From Amycolatopsis dendrobii (lineage in GTDB: Bacteria > Actinomycetota > Actinomycetes > Mycobacteriales > Pseudonocardiaceae): DNA of 64,000 bases. The notes beneath the pieces are model-generated. The model worked only from the letters and a program-made list of their open reading frames with translations, ran no database searches and was not told the DNA's origin. The position numbers and the translations under genes were made by a program. The number at the start of each line of letters is the position of its first letter. Positions within the stretch are counted from its first letter, which is position 1. The stretch spans positions 62,001-126,000 of the forward strand of contig NZ_JACGZW010000004.1 of the NCBI RefSeq assembly GCF_014145675.1. The letters run 5' to 3'. Shown here piece after piece: positions 1-8,418 of this stretch.

Positions 1-257
1 GCGACGGCCGTGCCGAGCGAGTAGCCGAGCACGGTGAACTTCTCGATTCCGGCATCGACGGCAGTCGCGACCAGTCCGTCGGCCAGTTCGTCGAGCGTGC
101 CGCCCGCGACCGGGTAATCGGCTCCGACCACGGTGTGCGTACGGGTGAGGTCGTCCAGCAGGGGCCCGAAATTGGCGGTCACGCCGCCGCCCGCGCCGTG
201 GGCGAGCAGCAGGCCGGGGCCTTGTCCCGCGACGAGGGGCGCGAAATGTTCTGTCAT
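1..257 (-). CDS. alpha/beta hydrolase, N-terminal part (cut by window start)
   Basis: The reading frame opens at an ATG at 257 and runs 85 codons to the window edge, so the C-terminal part lies outside. The visible part shows an alpha/beta-hydrolase fold. An early LLLAHGAGGG segment fits the oxyanion-loop strand, and VLGYSLGTAVA near residue 80 fits a nucleophile elbow of type GxSxG. The substrate cannot be read. It is divergent from the MerR-family gene, and a near-palindrome lies in the 56-bp gap between them, so the regulator probably controls this gene. Not a secreted protein as far as visible. Confidence 0.75.
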   Translation of the reverse strand, partial: MTEHFAPLVAGQGPGLLLAHGAGGGVTANFGPLLDDLTRTHTVVGADYPVAGGTLDELADGLVATAVDAGIEKFTVLGYSLGTAV

Positions 258-274
258 GTTCGCGACGTTAAGGA

Positions 275-290
275 TTGACACCAGTGTGAA
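275..290. promoter_or_regulatory. MerR-type operator/promoter palindrome
   Basis: TTGACAC-ca-GTGTGAA is an inverted repeat with one mismatch in 7-bp arms. It lies between the divergent hydrolase and MerR-family genes. Its TTGACA half resembles a -35 box, as in MerR-regulated promoters where the operator sits in a long spacer. The role as operator is inferred from position and symmetry. Confidence 0.5.
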
Positions 291-313
291 GGCCAGAAGC
301 AGGGGAAAATCGG

Positions 314-658
314 ATGCTGATCGGCGAACTCGCGCAGCGCACCGGCGTCGCGCCGCGGCTGCTGCGGTACTACGGCGAACAGGGGCTGCTGGCCTCGACG
401 CGCAACACGAGCGGGTACCGGGTGTATGACGAGGAGGCCGTCGTCCGGGTGTGCCAGATCCGGAAACTGCTGGCCGCGGGCCTGACCACGGAGATGATCG
501 CCGGGATGCTCGACTGCGCGAGCGGACCCGCCGCGCATCTCGACCTGTGCCCCGAACTGGTGCGCAGGCTGCGCGGGGAACTGGCCGAAGTCGACCGCCG
601 GATCGGGGATCTCGCCCAGCGGCGCGAAGTCCTGTCCGGGTATCTCGGCCAGGCGTGA
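314..658 (+). CDS. MerR family transcriptional regulator
   Basis: A 114-residue protein with an N-terminal MerR winged helix: MLIGELAQRTGVAPRLLRYY is the helix-turn-helix and the following GLL...GYRVYDEEAV is the wing. The C-terminal half (about 75-114) is a dimerisation helix with a CPELVRRLRGELAEVDRRI pattern. Members of this family bind palindromes in unusually spaced promoters and activate on ligand binding. It has Cys residues at about 76 and 86 but no clear metal-binding set, so the effector is unknown. Divergent from the hydrolase at 1-257, its likely target. Confidence 0.85.
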   Translation: MLIGELAQRTGVAPRLLRYYGEQGLLASTRNTSGYRVYDEEAVVRVCQIRKLLAAGLTTEMIAGMLDCASGPAAHLDLCPELVRRLRGELAEVDRRIGDLAQRREVLSGYLGQA

Positions 659-733
659 CGCCCGCGCGGCCGGGGGTCGATACGCTGGGCAGCACCCCCG
701 CCGGGGGCAGTTTCGACGAGTGAAGGACGACCA

Positions 734-1600
734 GTGAATCGGCAGCCGCTGCGCCTGGCCATCATGGAGGCCACCCGGATCCTCACCGAGGCGGGCGTGG
801 AATCGCCGCGGTCGGACGCGGATCTCATCGCCGCGCACGTGCTCGGCGTCGAACGGGGCAGGCTGCCGATGGTGCCGCTGGTCGACCCGCCGGTGATCGA
901 CGCGATCGGCCAGCTGGTCGCGCAGCGCGCGAAACGGATCCCGCTGCAGTACCTGACCGGATGGGCCGCGCTCGGCAACATCACAGTCAACGTCGGCGCG
1001 GGCGTATTCGTCCCGCGCCCGGAAACCGAACTGCTGCTCGAATGGGGCGTGAAGTTCCTCCAGGGCCGCGAATACCCGGTGGTGGTCGACCTGTGCACCG
1101 GCTCCGGCGCGCTGGCGCTGGCGCTCGCGCACGAACGCCCGGACGCGGTGGTCTACGCGGTCGACGTCGACCCGCAGGCGCTCGCCTGGGCCCGGCACAA
1201 CGCCGACGTGCACACCGCGGCGGGCAATACCCCGATCCGGCTCTACTCCGGCGACATCGCCGACCCGACGATGTTCGCCGAACTCGACGGTCTCGTCGAC
1301 CTGGTGCTCTGCAACCCGCCGTACGTGCCCGAGGGCACGCCGGTCCCCCCGGAGGTCGGCGAACACGACCCGGCCCGCGCGGTCTTCGCGGAGGAAAGCG
1401 GCCTGGCAGTGATCCGGCACGCGATCGCGGCCGGCGCGCGGTTGCTGCGCCCCGGCGGCGGACTGGCGATCGAACACGACGACACGCACGGTTCGGCCGT
1501 GCCCGCGCTGGTCCGGGCACGCCGGGTGCTGACCGGGGTGGAGGACCATCCCGACTACAGCGGAAGAGCGCGGTTCGTCACCGCTCGCCGGCTGGGCTGA
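734..1600 (+). CDS. prmC: peptide chain release factor N5-glutamine methyltransferase
   Basis: Methylates the GGQ glutamine of release factors RF1 and RF2 using S-adenosylmethionine. The 288-residue protein has an N-terminal helical domain (1-85), then the PrmC/HemK Rossmann methyltransferase. It shows VPRPETELLLEW, the SAM-binding VVDLCTGSGALALALA and the substrate-binding NPPYVP signature. The GTG start at 734 follows AAGGACGA. The order prmC, then tsaC, wecA-like and atpI, matches mycobacteria, except that two secreted-protein genes lie between prmC and tsaC here. The C-terminus (GVEDHPDYSGRARFVTARR) is typical of the family. Confidence 0.95.
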   Translation: MNRQPLRLAIMEATRILTEAGVESPRSDADLIAAHVLGVERGRLPMVPLVDPPVIDAIGQLVAQRAKRIPLQYLTGWAALGNITVNVGAGVFVPRPETELLLEWGVKFLQGREYPVVVDLCTGSGALALALAHERPDAVVYAVDVDPQALAWARHNADVHTAAGNTPIRLYSGDIADPTMFAELDGLVDLVLCNPPYVPEGTPVPPEVGEHDPARAVFAEESGLAVIRHAIAAGARLLRPGGGLAIEHDDTHGSAVPALVRARRVLTGVEDHPDYSGRARFVTARRLG

Positions 1601-2113
1601 GGCCCGCTTCGCTCAGGTTCGCTCAGGGGCCGTGAAGGAGTCCTTGCGGGAATCCAGGTCCGTGAAGGGCCCCTTCATGGCTTGCGGTTGTTCGTGAGGG
1701 GAACTCTGGGGGATTGAGAGTTCCTGAAGGTGGCCCTCACGGCTCTTGCCTCTGCCTCGGACGTGCGGGAGGGGCCCCTTCATGGCTGCGGGCGTCCGTG
1801 AGGGACTCCTTGCGGGACCTAGATTCCCGCAAGGAGCCCTTCACGGCCCTCGCCCCTGCCCGGACGTGTGTGCATGACCTGCGGGCGTCCGTGCGGGGAC
1901 CCCTGACGGAATCTGGGTCCCGCAAGGAGCCCTTCACAGACCTCCCGCGGCGCCACTCACCCGGCAGCACTGCGCCATTCGCACCTTTGCGCTCGTCCTG
2001 CCCGACTTTCGTCGTGCGGCAGCGGGGTGGATTTCGTTCGCTCGCCTAACGATCACCGTTAGCGTCAGGCCTCGGGACCGCCGGGCGGACCGGCGGAGAA
2101 GTGAGGAGCGAGG
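1601..2113. other. 513-bp intergenic region carrying palindromic repeats
   Basis: No credible gene was seen between prmC and the M6-like protease gene. The stretch is packed with related palindromic units (annotated separately), followed by about 170 bp of ordinary sequence leading to a GAGGAGCGAG ribosome-binding site just before 2114. A short palindrome CTAACGATCACCGTTAG occurs at about 2046-2062 and could be a regulator site for the protease gene. Confidence 0.6.
1630..1943. repeat. cluster of about four CGTGA-type palindromic units
   Basis: Four units follow each other at about 1630-1680, 1693-1744, 1796-1846 and 1888-1943. The third is the best preserved: the left arm CCGTGAGGGACTCCTTGCGG pairs with the right arm CCGCAAGGAGCCCTTCACGG across a short loop with two mismatches. 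The second starts CGTGAGGGGAACTCT and closes with AGAGTTCC...CCTCACGG. The cores recur at 5475 and 27360. They look like dispersed palindromic elements rather than one terminator; function unknown. Confidence 0.7.
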
Positions 2114-4150
2114 ATGAGATCCCCCTTACCCCGCCGGAATCACCGCACCCGGACCACCCGCACAGGGGCCACCCGCACGAGGGCCGGTCGCCTCGCCGTC
2201 GTCGCGACGGTCGCGGCGCTGGCTCCCGCGTTGCTCGCCGGGACCGCCGCGGCCGATCCGCTCGTCCAGGGCTGGCCCGCGCCGCTCGATTCCGCGCGCT
2301 GGGCCGACCAGGCGAGCATGACCTGGCAGGACTATCGTCACGTCCCCGGCACGAACTGGGCCGACCCGTCGCTGCAACCGACCGTGCGCAAGTTCAAGGG
2401 CGCCGTCGTGCTCGCCGACTACCCGGACGCGGACTTCGTCGTCACGAAGCCGCCGCATTCGACCGTCTTCGGCAATCCGTCGCCGTCGGCGAGCAATCTG
2501 CCGCGCGAAAAAGTCGCGCAGCACTACCAGGATTTCCTCAACAAACCCGAAACCCTGAACCACGGCCACACCATCAACGAGTACTGGATGGAGGACTCCG
2601 GCGGCCGGTTCGGCGTCGACCTCACCGCGTTCGGCCCCTACCGGATGCCGGGCAGATCCTTCGAGTACGGCATGGAAATGCAGCCGCAGGACTGCCCGGC
2701 GAACGCCGACTGCACCCGGGACCTGCGCAAGGACGCGGGCGACGCGTGGCGCGCCGACGTCGGTCCGGTGGCCGACCAGTTCGACTTCATCTTCTTCCTC
2801 TCCGCGGGACAGGACGAAAGCTCGACGTGGCAGGAATTCGGCGAGATGAAGTTCGGCTCGAAGGAGAACGTGCCCGCCGAATTCGGCCCGCCGGGCAGCA
2901 AACCGGGCGAGCAGAACTGGGCGCACACGCGGTACGTGCCGTGGACGTCGTGGGCCTCGGCGTCGACCATCTGGCCCAACGCGGCCAACGGATCCTCGAC
3001 GCAGGCGGAAAGCTCCGGCCAGGGCGTGTTCGCGCACGAGTTCAGCCACATCCTGGGCATCGGCGACAACTACAACAACCCATTCGGCGATCCGCCCCGG
3101 CGGTCTTACACCGGACCGTGGGAAATGTTGTCGCGCGGCAGTTTCAACGGCCCCGGCGGCCCGCACACGCGCTGGCAGATCCCGGCCACCGAAGGCGGTT
3201 CGATGGGCGCGCACCACATGCTGCGCAACAAACTCAAGCTCGGCATCGTCGATCCGAAGTCCGTCCTGAACCTCGACCGCAACCAGCTCGCCACGACCGG
3301 TCCGGTCACCGCTCGCGTGACCGCCCGGGAGGCGGTGCCGCAGCAGGGCGCGTACGCGGGCATCACGATCGCGCTCACCGGCGGTGACCGTTCACCCAAG
3401 TGCGATCCGGCGAAGGACCCGAAGTGTGACGGCGGCGGGTACGACCACTACAGCGTCGAGGTCGTCGACCGGATGGGTTCGGACTCGTTCGCCCCGGACT
3501 CCGGCGTCCTCCTGGCGAAGACCAAGAGCCGCGACGCCGCGCCGTTCGAATGGATCGTCGACGCGAACCCGCAGGACATCAATCTGACCGACTACGTCCG
3601 CCCGGACGGCACTCCGGTCAAGATCACCGTCGGCGACTACCGGCAGCTCAACGACGCCACGTTCAAGGCGGGCACTGGTGCCTCCAGCGGTTACGAGTAC
3701 ACCGACGAGGCCAACCGGTTGCGGTTCCTCGTCACCGACCTCGACCGGGACAGCCGCGGCGTGCTGTCGTACACAGTCACCGTCGCGTCGCTCGACGGCG
3801 CCGGACCGCAGACGCGCGGCGCGTGGTTGTGGCCCGCCCTGCCCGCGTTCACCCGCGGCGGCCTCGCTACCTGCGACTTCCGCCTGTCGAACCAGGGTTC
3901 GGCACGCGGCGCGGCAGCCCCGTACGACCAGGACACCTACCGGCTGACCGCGTCCACGGACACCCGCGGCTGGGAGGTCCGGCTCCCGAACGCGTTGGCC
4001 ACCGCCAAATTCGGCGGCTCGACGCAAATCCAGGCGTACGCGAAACGCTCGGCAGGCGCGCCGCACACTGCTCGCGTGCGGCTGACCGCGACATCGATCG
4101 CCGACCCGGCGAAGACCACGACGACGGCCTGCACCGCGATCGGGTTCTGA
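2114..4150 (+). CDS. secreted M6-like metalloprotease
   Basis: A 678-residue exported protein. An Arg-rich N-terminus and the hydrophobic RLAVVATVAALAPALLAG give a signal peptide ending at AAA near residue 48. The zinc-metalloprotease motif HEFSHILGIGDNY lies at 308-320, with His308, Glu309 and His312 as ligands and general base and a downstream Gly/Asp, as in M6/immune-inhibitor-A-like enzymes. The C-terminal 300 residues are beta-rich and lack obvious catalytic residues. ATG at 2114 follows GAGGAGCGAG, and a strong hairpin terminator follows the stop. The target protein is unknown. It interrupts the prmC-tsaC order seen in mycobacteria. Confidence 0.8.
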   Translation: MRSPLPRRNHRTRTTRTGATRTRAGRLAVVATVAALAPALLAGTAAADPLVQGWPAPLDSARWADQASMTWQDYRHVPGTNWADPSLQPTVRKFKGAVVLADYPDADFVVTKPPHSTVFGNPSPSASNLPREKVAQHYQDFLNKPETLNHGHTINEYWMEDSGGRFGVDLTAFGPYRMPGRSFEYGMEMQPQDCPANADCTRDLRKDAGDAWRADVGPVADQFDFIFFLSAGQDESSTWQEFGEMKFGSKENVPAEFGPPGSKPGEQNWAHTRYVPWTSWASASTIWPNAANGSSTQAESSGQGVFAHEFSHILGIGDNYNNPFGDPPRRSYTGPWEMLSRGSFNGPGGPHTRWQIPATEGGSMGAHHMLRNKLKLGIVDPKSVLNLDRNQLATTGPVTARVTAREAVPQQGAYAGITIALTGGDRSPKCDPAKDPKCDGGGYDHYSVEVVDRMGSDSFAPDSGVLLAKTKSRDAAPFEWIVDANPQDINLTDYVRPDGTPVKITVGDYRQLNDATFKAGTGASSGYEYTDEANRLRFLVTDLDRDSRGVLSYTVTVASLDGAGPQTRGAWLWPALPAFTRGGLATCDFRLSNQGSARGAAAPYDQDTYRLTASTDTRGWEVRLPNALATAKFGGSTQIQAYAKRSAGAPHTARVRLTATSIADPAKTTTTACTAIGF

Positions 4151-4155
4151 GCCAA

Positions 4156-4196
4156 GGAAAGGCGCCATCCGCCCGAACGGCGGATGGCGCCTTTCC
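4156..4196 (+). terminator. hairpin terminator after the M6-like protease gene
   Basis: An 18-bp perfect inverted repeat, GGAAAGGCGCCATCCGCC and its complement, closes a 5-nt loop (CGAAC) 5 bp after the stop codon. There is no long T-run, which is common for actinobacterial terminators. Confidence 0.85.
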
Positions 4197-4265
4197 ACTG
4201 GGTTGCCCTCCACCGAGCGACCCCCTACCTTGGGGCGGCCGAACAATCAGACTTCTGGGGGAGTC

Positions 4266-5462
4266 ATGTTCTTGCGTCATCGCATCACCGCCGGCTGCGC
4301 GGCTGTGCTCATCGCTGCCAGCGCGCTCACCGCGAGCGCGACCAGCGCGTCCGCCGCGGCCGGACCGACCACCCTTCCGGCCGGCGAATACACGCTGACC
4401 TCGGATTACCACAAGTACGACGCGGTCTACTCCGGCCTCGCGTCGAAGCTGCACACGGTGCCGGTGCACACCGTCATGGACAACGCGAACCACGACCGCA
4501 AACCGCTGCCCTCGACCTTCAACCCGGCCGGCCTCACCGGCGGATTCCGGTTCGACGACGGCGACAACGACGACTGCACCAACTACCCGCAGGGCATCAC
4601 CACCAGCCGCGACGCGGTCGGCGGCGACAACGGCGGGAACTACGACGGGCACCAGCTCGTCGCGGTCAGCTGGTACACGCGCGATGCCTGCGGCGGCAAG
4701 CAGGTCCGCAGCCGGATCACGCTCGCCGACTGGGACGCGACGTACCCGAACAAGTACCGCAAGATCCTGCTCGTCGAACCGACCGGCACGAACGCCTCGC
4801 CGAACTACAAGGACATCCCGATCCACGCGGGCGGCGTCTCCTGGTACGGCGACTACCTCTACGTCGCCGACACCGGCGGCGGCATGCGGGTCTTCGACAT
4901 GCGCAAGATCCTCGAGGTCAACTCGGGCGGAACGGCGGACCAGATCGGCCAGTCCGGCGGCCAGTACTACGCGCACAACTACCGCTACGTCCTGCCGCAG
5001 GTGGGCACGGTCGCCGCGCACACGACGTCCGGCACGAACCTGGCCTGGTCGAGCATCTCGCTGGACCGGGTCAGCAAGTCGATCGTGATGACCGAGTACA
5101 CCTGCAAGGCCGACTGCACCGACTACCCGAACCGCGCCCCGCGCGCGGTGCGCTTCCCGTTCGCCTCGGGAGCGACGACGTTCGCCGCCTCGACGACGGC
5201 GAGCCAGGCGCTGAAGCTGCCCTGGTACAACCTCAACGGCGTCGCCTCCCACAACGGCCGCTGGTGGTTCAACTCCTCTGCGGCGAAGCAGCTCTACTAC
5301 TGGACCCCGACCGCGGGCCCGGCCACGCACGCCTGGGTGAGCAGCGGGGAGAGCATCTCGTACTGGGAGGACCCGAAGGACGCGGACCTGCTGTGGTCGC
5401 TGCAGGAGGGCAAGGGGAACCGCAACGTGTTCGCGGTGAAGCAGGCCACCTACGGCGCCTGA
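4266..5462 (+). CDS. secreted protein with LVIVD/beta-propeller-like repeats, function unknown
   Basis: A 398-residue exported protein when read from ATG 4266, which is preceded by GGGGGAG; an upstream in-frame codon at 4203 would bury the signal peptide. The signal peptide MFLRHRITAGCAAVLIAASA ends near residue 31. The mature part has repeated strand motifs such as GGVSWYGDYLYVADTGGG followed by MRVFDM, which resemble beta-propeller blades, and several Cys that could pair outside the cell. No catalytic residues were recognised. It follows the protease gene but is separated from it by the terminator, so it is probably transcribed separately. Confidence 0.7.
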   Translation: MFLRHRITAGCAAVLIAASALTASATSASAAAGPTTLPAGEYTLTSDYHKYDAVYSGLASKLHTVPVHTVMDNANHDRKPLPSTFNPAGLTGGFRFDDGDNDDCTNYPQGITTSRDAVGGDNGGNYDGHQLVAVSWYTRDACGGKQVRSRITLADWDATYPNKYRKILLVEPTGTNASPNYKDIPIHAGGVSWYGDYLYVADTGGGMRVFDMRKILEVNSGGTADQIGQSGGQYYAHNYRYVLPQVGTVAAHTTSGTNLAWSSISLDRVSKSIVMTEYTCKADCTDYPNRAPRAVRFPFASGATTFAASTTASQALKLPWYNLNGVASHNGRWWFNSSAAKQLYYWTPTAGPATHAWVSSGESISYWEDPKDADLLWSLQEGKGNRNVFAVKQATYGA

Positions 5463-5474
5463 CCGAGGACTGTC

Positions 5475-5523
5475 CGTGAGGGGAACCCTGATGGAACCTG
5501 ATTCCGCGAGGGTTCTCCTCACG
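5475..5523. repeat. CGTGAGGGGAACCCT palindrome
   Basis: The left arm CGTGAGGGGAACCCT (5475-5489) pairs with AGGGTTCTCCTCACG (5509-5523) with one mismatch. It lies 12 bp after the secreted-protein stop and before tsaC. The same core occurs at 27360-27375 in inverted orientation and, as CGTGAGGGGAAC, at 1693. It could end transcription, but the shared sequence suggests a repeat family. Confidence 0.75.
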
Positions 5524-5603
5524 TACCTCGACGGTGTTTGCCGCGGCCCGTCCAGTCTCGGGCCGCCCCGAGAACCCGGCCGCCGGGGGATAGGCTTCCC
5601 GGC

Positions 5604-6254
5604 ATGAGTGCGGTCTACGACTGCGGCAAGCGCGAATCCCGAGCCGAAGGCCTGTCCGCGGCGGCCGCCGCGGTGCGGTCGAGCCGGCTGGTCGTCCTGC
5701 CGACGGACACGGTGTACGGCATCGGCGCCGACGCGTTCGACTCCGGAGCCGTCCAGGCGTTGCTGCGGGCGAAGAACCGCGGCCCGGACATGCCGGTCGG
5801 CGTTCTCGTCGGGTCTTGGTCCACTGTGGACGGTCTGGTGCTCGGCGTTCCGCCGCAGGCGCGGGCGCTCATCGAGGCGTTCTGGCCGGGCGATCTGTCG
5901 ATCGTGCTGCCGCACGCGCCGAGTCTGCAGTGGAATCTCGGCAACTCCCGCGGCACGGTGATGCTGCGGATGCCGCTGCACCCGGTCGCGCTCGAGTTGC
6001 TCCGCGACGTCGGCCCGATGGCGGTGTCGAGCGCGAACGTCTCCGGGCGTTCGCCCGCTTCGACCGTCGAGGACGCGCAGGAGCAGCTCGGCGATTCGGT
6101 GTCGGTGTACCTCGACGGCGGATCGAGCGGGGAAACCGTGGCGTCGTCCATCGTGGACCTGACCGGCGACAAGCCGCTCGTGCTGCGCGAGGGAGCGGTC
6201 ACCAAGGCCGCCATCGCCGAGGTGATCGGCGTCGCCGAGGAGACGCTGGACTGA
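5604..6254 (+). CDS. tsaC: L-threonylcarbamoyladenylate synthase (Sua5/YrdC/YwlC family)
   Basis: Makes threonylcarbamoyl-AMP from threonine, bicarbonate and ATP, the first step of the t6A37 tRNA modification. The 216-residue protein has the YrdC fold, with LPTDTVYGIGADAFD near residue 33, the KNRG loop (KxR) near 62, and SSANVSGRSPASTV near 145. There is no C-terminal Sua5 domain. ATG 5604 was preferred over an upstream TTG at 5538 because MSAVYDCGKRESR gives a normal family N-terminus. It is followed by the WecA-like gene, an order also found in mycobacteria. Confidence 0.93.
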   Translation: MSAVYDCGKRESRAEGLSAAAAAVRSSRLVVLPTDTVYGIGADAFDSGAVQALLRAKNRGPDMPVGVLVGSWSTVDGLVLGVPPQARALIEAFWPGDLSIVLPHAPSLQWNLGNSRGTVMLRMPLHPVALELLRDVGPMAVSSANVSGRSPASTVEDAQEQLGDSVSVYLDGGSSGETVASSIVDLTGDKPLVLREGAVTKAAIAEVIGVAEETLD

Positions 6255-6345
6255 GCCGGGGAAGTGACTGCCGTTCGCCGGGGCCGCACGCGGGCGCGGT
6301 AGCGTGGCGCGGTGACTCCGACCTCCCGGCGGGCGTGACGCGGTC

Positions 6346-7503
6346 ATGCCTGTAGTCCAAGGACTTCTCCCGATCCGGGAGTACCTGCTCGTCGCGCTGA
6401 CCGCGACCGCGGTGACCTATCTGCTGACCGGCGTCGTGCGGCGCGTGGCCATCCGGATCGGCGCGATCGCCAACCCTCGCGCGCGCGACGTGCACGTCAA
6501 GCCGATCCCGCGGATGGGCGGCGTCGGCATCTACCTCGGGATCGCCGCCGCGATGGGCCTCGCGCACCAGCTTCCCGCGCTCAGCCACGGTTTCGACGTC
6601 TCCTACGACGCGGTCGGCGTGCTGCTCGCGGCGGGCGTCATCTCGCTCATCGGCATCCTGGACGACCGGTTCGAACTCGACGCGTGGACGAAGCTCGCCG
6701 GGCAGGTCATGTGCGCCGGCATCCTCGTCATCTTCGGCGTGCAGTGGGTGTCGTTCTGGGTGCCGTGGGGCGGCAACGGCGATTCCATCGGCTCGGTGCT
6801 GGTGCTGGACAAGAACCAGGGCGCGCTGCTGACCGTCGTCATGGTCGTGGTGATGGTCAACGCGATGAACTTCGTCGACGGCCTCGACGGGCTGGCGGGC
6901 GGGCTCGGCTTCATCGCCGCGGCGGCCACCTGCGTGTTCTCGTTCGGCCTGCTCGACAACGCGGGCGGCGACTTCGGCGCGTACCCGCCCGCGCTCATCG
7001 CGGCCGCGCTCGCCGGGGCCTGTCTCGGTTTCCTTCCGTACAACTTCCAGCCCGCCAAAATTTTCATGGGCGACTCCGGATCGATGATGATCGGGCTGAT
7101 GCTCGCCGGGGCCACCACCTCGGCGAGCGGACGAGTCAACTACACCCGGTTCTCCGCATCGGACGCGCTCGCCCTGCTGTCCCCGCTGGTGGTCGTCGTG
7201 GCCGTGCTTTTCGTGCCGGTGCTCGACCTCGTGATGGCCGTCGTCCGGCGCACGCGGCGCGGGCAGAGCCCGTTCGCCGCCGACAAAATGCATCTGCACC
7301 ACCGGCTGCTGGAAATCGGCCATTCGCAACGCCGCGCGGTGCTGCTGATCTATTTGTGGGCCGGAATTCTCTCTTTCGGAGCGGTCTCTATCACGATTTT
7401 CGACAGCCCGGTCGTGTTCTGGGCGATTGGCGCCGCACTCGTGGTCGCGGTGCTGGTTTCCCTGGTGCCGCGACTGCGTTCCCGGCACCGCCACGGCGTC
7501 TGA
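6346..7503 (+). CDS. wecA: undecaprenyl-phosphate sugar-1-phosphate transferase (WecA/MraY family)
   Basis: A polytopic membrane enzyme of 385 residues with about 11 transmembrane helices. It transfers a sugar-1-phosphate, probably GlcNAc-1-P, from a UDP-sugar to decaprenyl/undecaprenyl phosphate to start cell-wall polymer (arabinogalactan linker) synthesis. Family motifs are present: GILDDRFELD, MNFVDGLDGLAGG (the Asp-Asp pair), FMGDSGSMMIG and HLHHRLLEIGHSQRRA. It sits directly before atpI, as in mycobacteria (Rv1302). The exact sugar is inferred from the family. Confidence 0.88.
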   Translation: MPVVQGLLPIREYLLVALTATAVTYLLTGVVRRVAIRIGAIANPRARDVHVKPIPRMGGVGIYLGIAAAMGLAHQLPALSHGFDVSYDAVGVLLAAGVISLIGILDDRFELDAWTKLAGQVMCAGILVIFGVQWVSFWVPWGGNGDSIGSVLVLDKNQGALLTVVMVVVMVNAMNFVDGLDGLAGGLGFIAAAATCVFSFGLLDNAGGDFGAYPPALIAAALAGACLGFLPYNFQPAKIFMGDSGSMMIGLMLAGATTSASGRVNYTRFSASDALALLSPLVVVVAVLFVPVLDLVMAVVRRTRRGQSPFAADKMHLHHRLLEIGHSQRRAVLLIYLWAGILSFGAVSITIFDSPVVFWAIGAALVVAVLVSLVPRLRSRHRHGV

Positions 7504-7554
7504 GTCCGCGGGCGGTCTATACTGGCGGGTCGAACCGAACGAGGAGCGATTGCA

Positions 7555-8034
7555 GTGAGCGACACCGAGACGCCCGAGACGTCCCAGGCACCGGCTCAGG
7601 CCAAAGCTCCGGAGAACCCGCACGCCGCTCCGGTGCGCCAGCTCGCGCGCTCCATGACGCGCGCCTCGCTGCTCTACACCCCGCCGTTCATCCTGGTCTG
7701 CATTGTGCTTTTCACCGTCCTCAACGGACTGCACGGCTTCCTCGGCGCACTGGTCGGCGGCGTGCTGGCGATGGTCGCCTCGCTGTCCACGCTGGGCATG
7801 ATGAAGGTATCCGCCGGACAGGACCCGTCGCTGGTGATGCTCATCGCTCTCGGCGGTTACGCGGCGAAGGTCATCCTCCTGTTCCTCGCGCTCACTCTGC
7901 TCAAGGGCGTCACCGTGCTGCACCCGCTTTCGCTCGGGATCACGATGATCGTCGCCATTCTCGTGGCGGCCGCCGTGGAGTTCGCGACATTCCGCAAAGC
8001 GCGTATCCCGACCATCATTCCCGCCTCGAATTGA
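7555..8034 (+). CDS. atpI: AtpI-like membrane protein of the ATP synthase locus
   Basis: A 159-residue protein with a hydrophilic N-terminus (Ala/Pro/Glu-rich, 1-35) and four hydrophobic segments (about 43-62, 66-86, 98-118 and 122-142), the plan of AtpI-type proteins encoded before atpB. AtpI helps c-ring assembly or ion supply in other bacteria; its role in actinobacteria is less clear. The GTG start follows GAGGAGCGAT. It is separated from atpB by 384 bp and a hairpin, so it may not share the main atp transcript. Confidence 0.75.
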   Translation: MSDTETPETSQAPAQAKAPENPHAAPVRQLARSMTRASLLYTPPFILVCIVLFTVLNGLHGFLGALVGGVLAMVASLSTLGMMKVSAGQDPSLVMLIALGGYAAKVILLFLALTLLKGVTVLHPLSLGITMIVAILVAAAVEFATFRKARIPTIIPASN

Positions 8035-8053
8035 CGGGTTCGGGACAAGGGTC

Positions 8054-8094
8054 CCAGCCGGATCCGGGACCTAGGTCCTGGACCGTTCGGCTGG
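8054..8094 (+). terminator. interrupted hairpin after atpI
   Basis: The outer arms CCAGCCG (8054-8060) and CGGCTGG (8088-8094) enclose a perfect inner palindrome GGACCTAGGTCC. The structure lies 20 bp after the atpI stop and has no T-run. Either a terminator of the tsaC-wecA-atpI unit or a structured leader element. Confidence 0.55.
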
Positions 8095-8331
8095 TAAGGA
8101 GTACGCCTGTACGGCAGTGATTGACCTGCTGGTATGGTCCGCGTCATGGGTGGCGGCCTCGGCCGCGCACTCCCGACGACGAACCGCGATCAGCAGTGTG
8201 GCGACCGGATGGTTCCGCCTCTCTCAACGGCTGGTCCGAAGTAGACCGCAGGGCAGTGTTCACGCGAGACCTCCCTCGTGCGCGGACCGGCTTACTGGCT
8301 CCCGCACGGTGGGTACCGCCGCCTCCGGCGT

Positions 8332-8353
8332 CCCGATGCGTATCGGGTACGTT
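8332..8353 (+). promoter_or_regulatory. possible atp operon promoter with inverted repeat
   Basis: CCCGAT-gcgt-ATCGGG (8332-8347) is a perfect inverted repeat followed at once by TACGTT, which fits a -10 box, about 65 bp before atpB. The repeat occupies the usual -35/spacer region, so it could be an operator. Weak evidence from position only. Confidence 0.3.
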
Positions 8354-8418
8354 AAGTCCAGATCGTGACGATTCCCCCGGCGGAGTGAACGCCGGCCGGG
8401 AGAACCGGGAGGAGCCCA

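Larger units (their letters stand above)
8035..8418. other. 384-bp atpI-atpB intergenic region
   Basis: It contains a hairpin close to atpI, a small 32-codon frame at 8146-8244 that could be a leader peptide but has weak support, and an inverted repeat with a possible -10 box before atpB. Annotated parts are listed separately. No other gene is visible. Confidence 0.5.

Noticed and set aside
254..1549. Long minus-strand open frame over merR and prmC
   Set aside because: Arg/Asp/His-rich composition of an antisense shadow; the plus-strand frames encode recognisable MerR and PrmC proteins.
1714..2049. Possible 111-codon protein between prmC and the protease gene
   Set aside because: It is a translation of the palindromic repeats and changes character with each unit; no ribosome-binding site.
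8146..8244. 32-codon frame upstream of atpB
   Set aside because: Weak codon bias and no homologue known to me; kept only as a possible leader in the findings.
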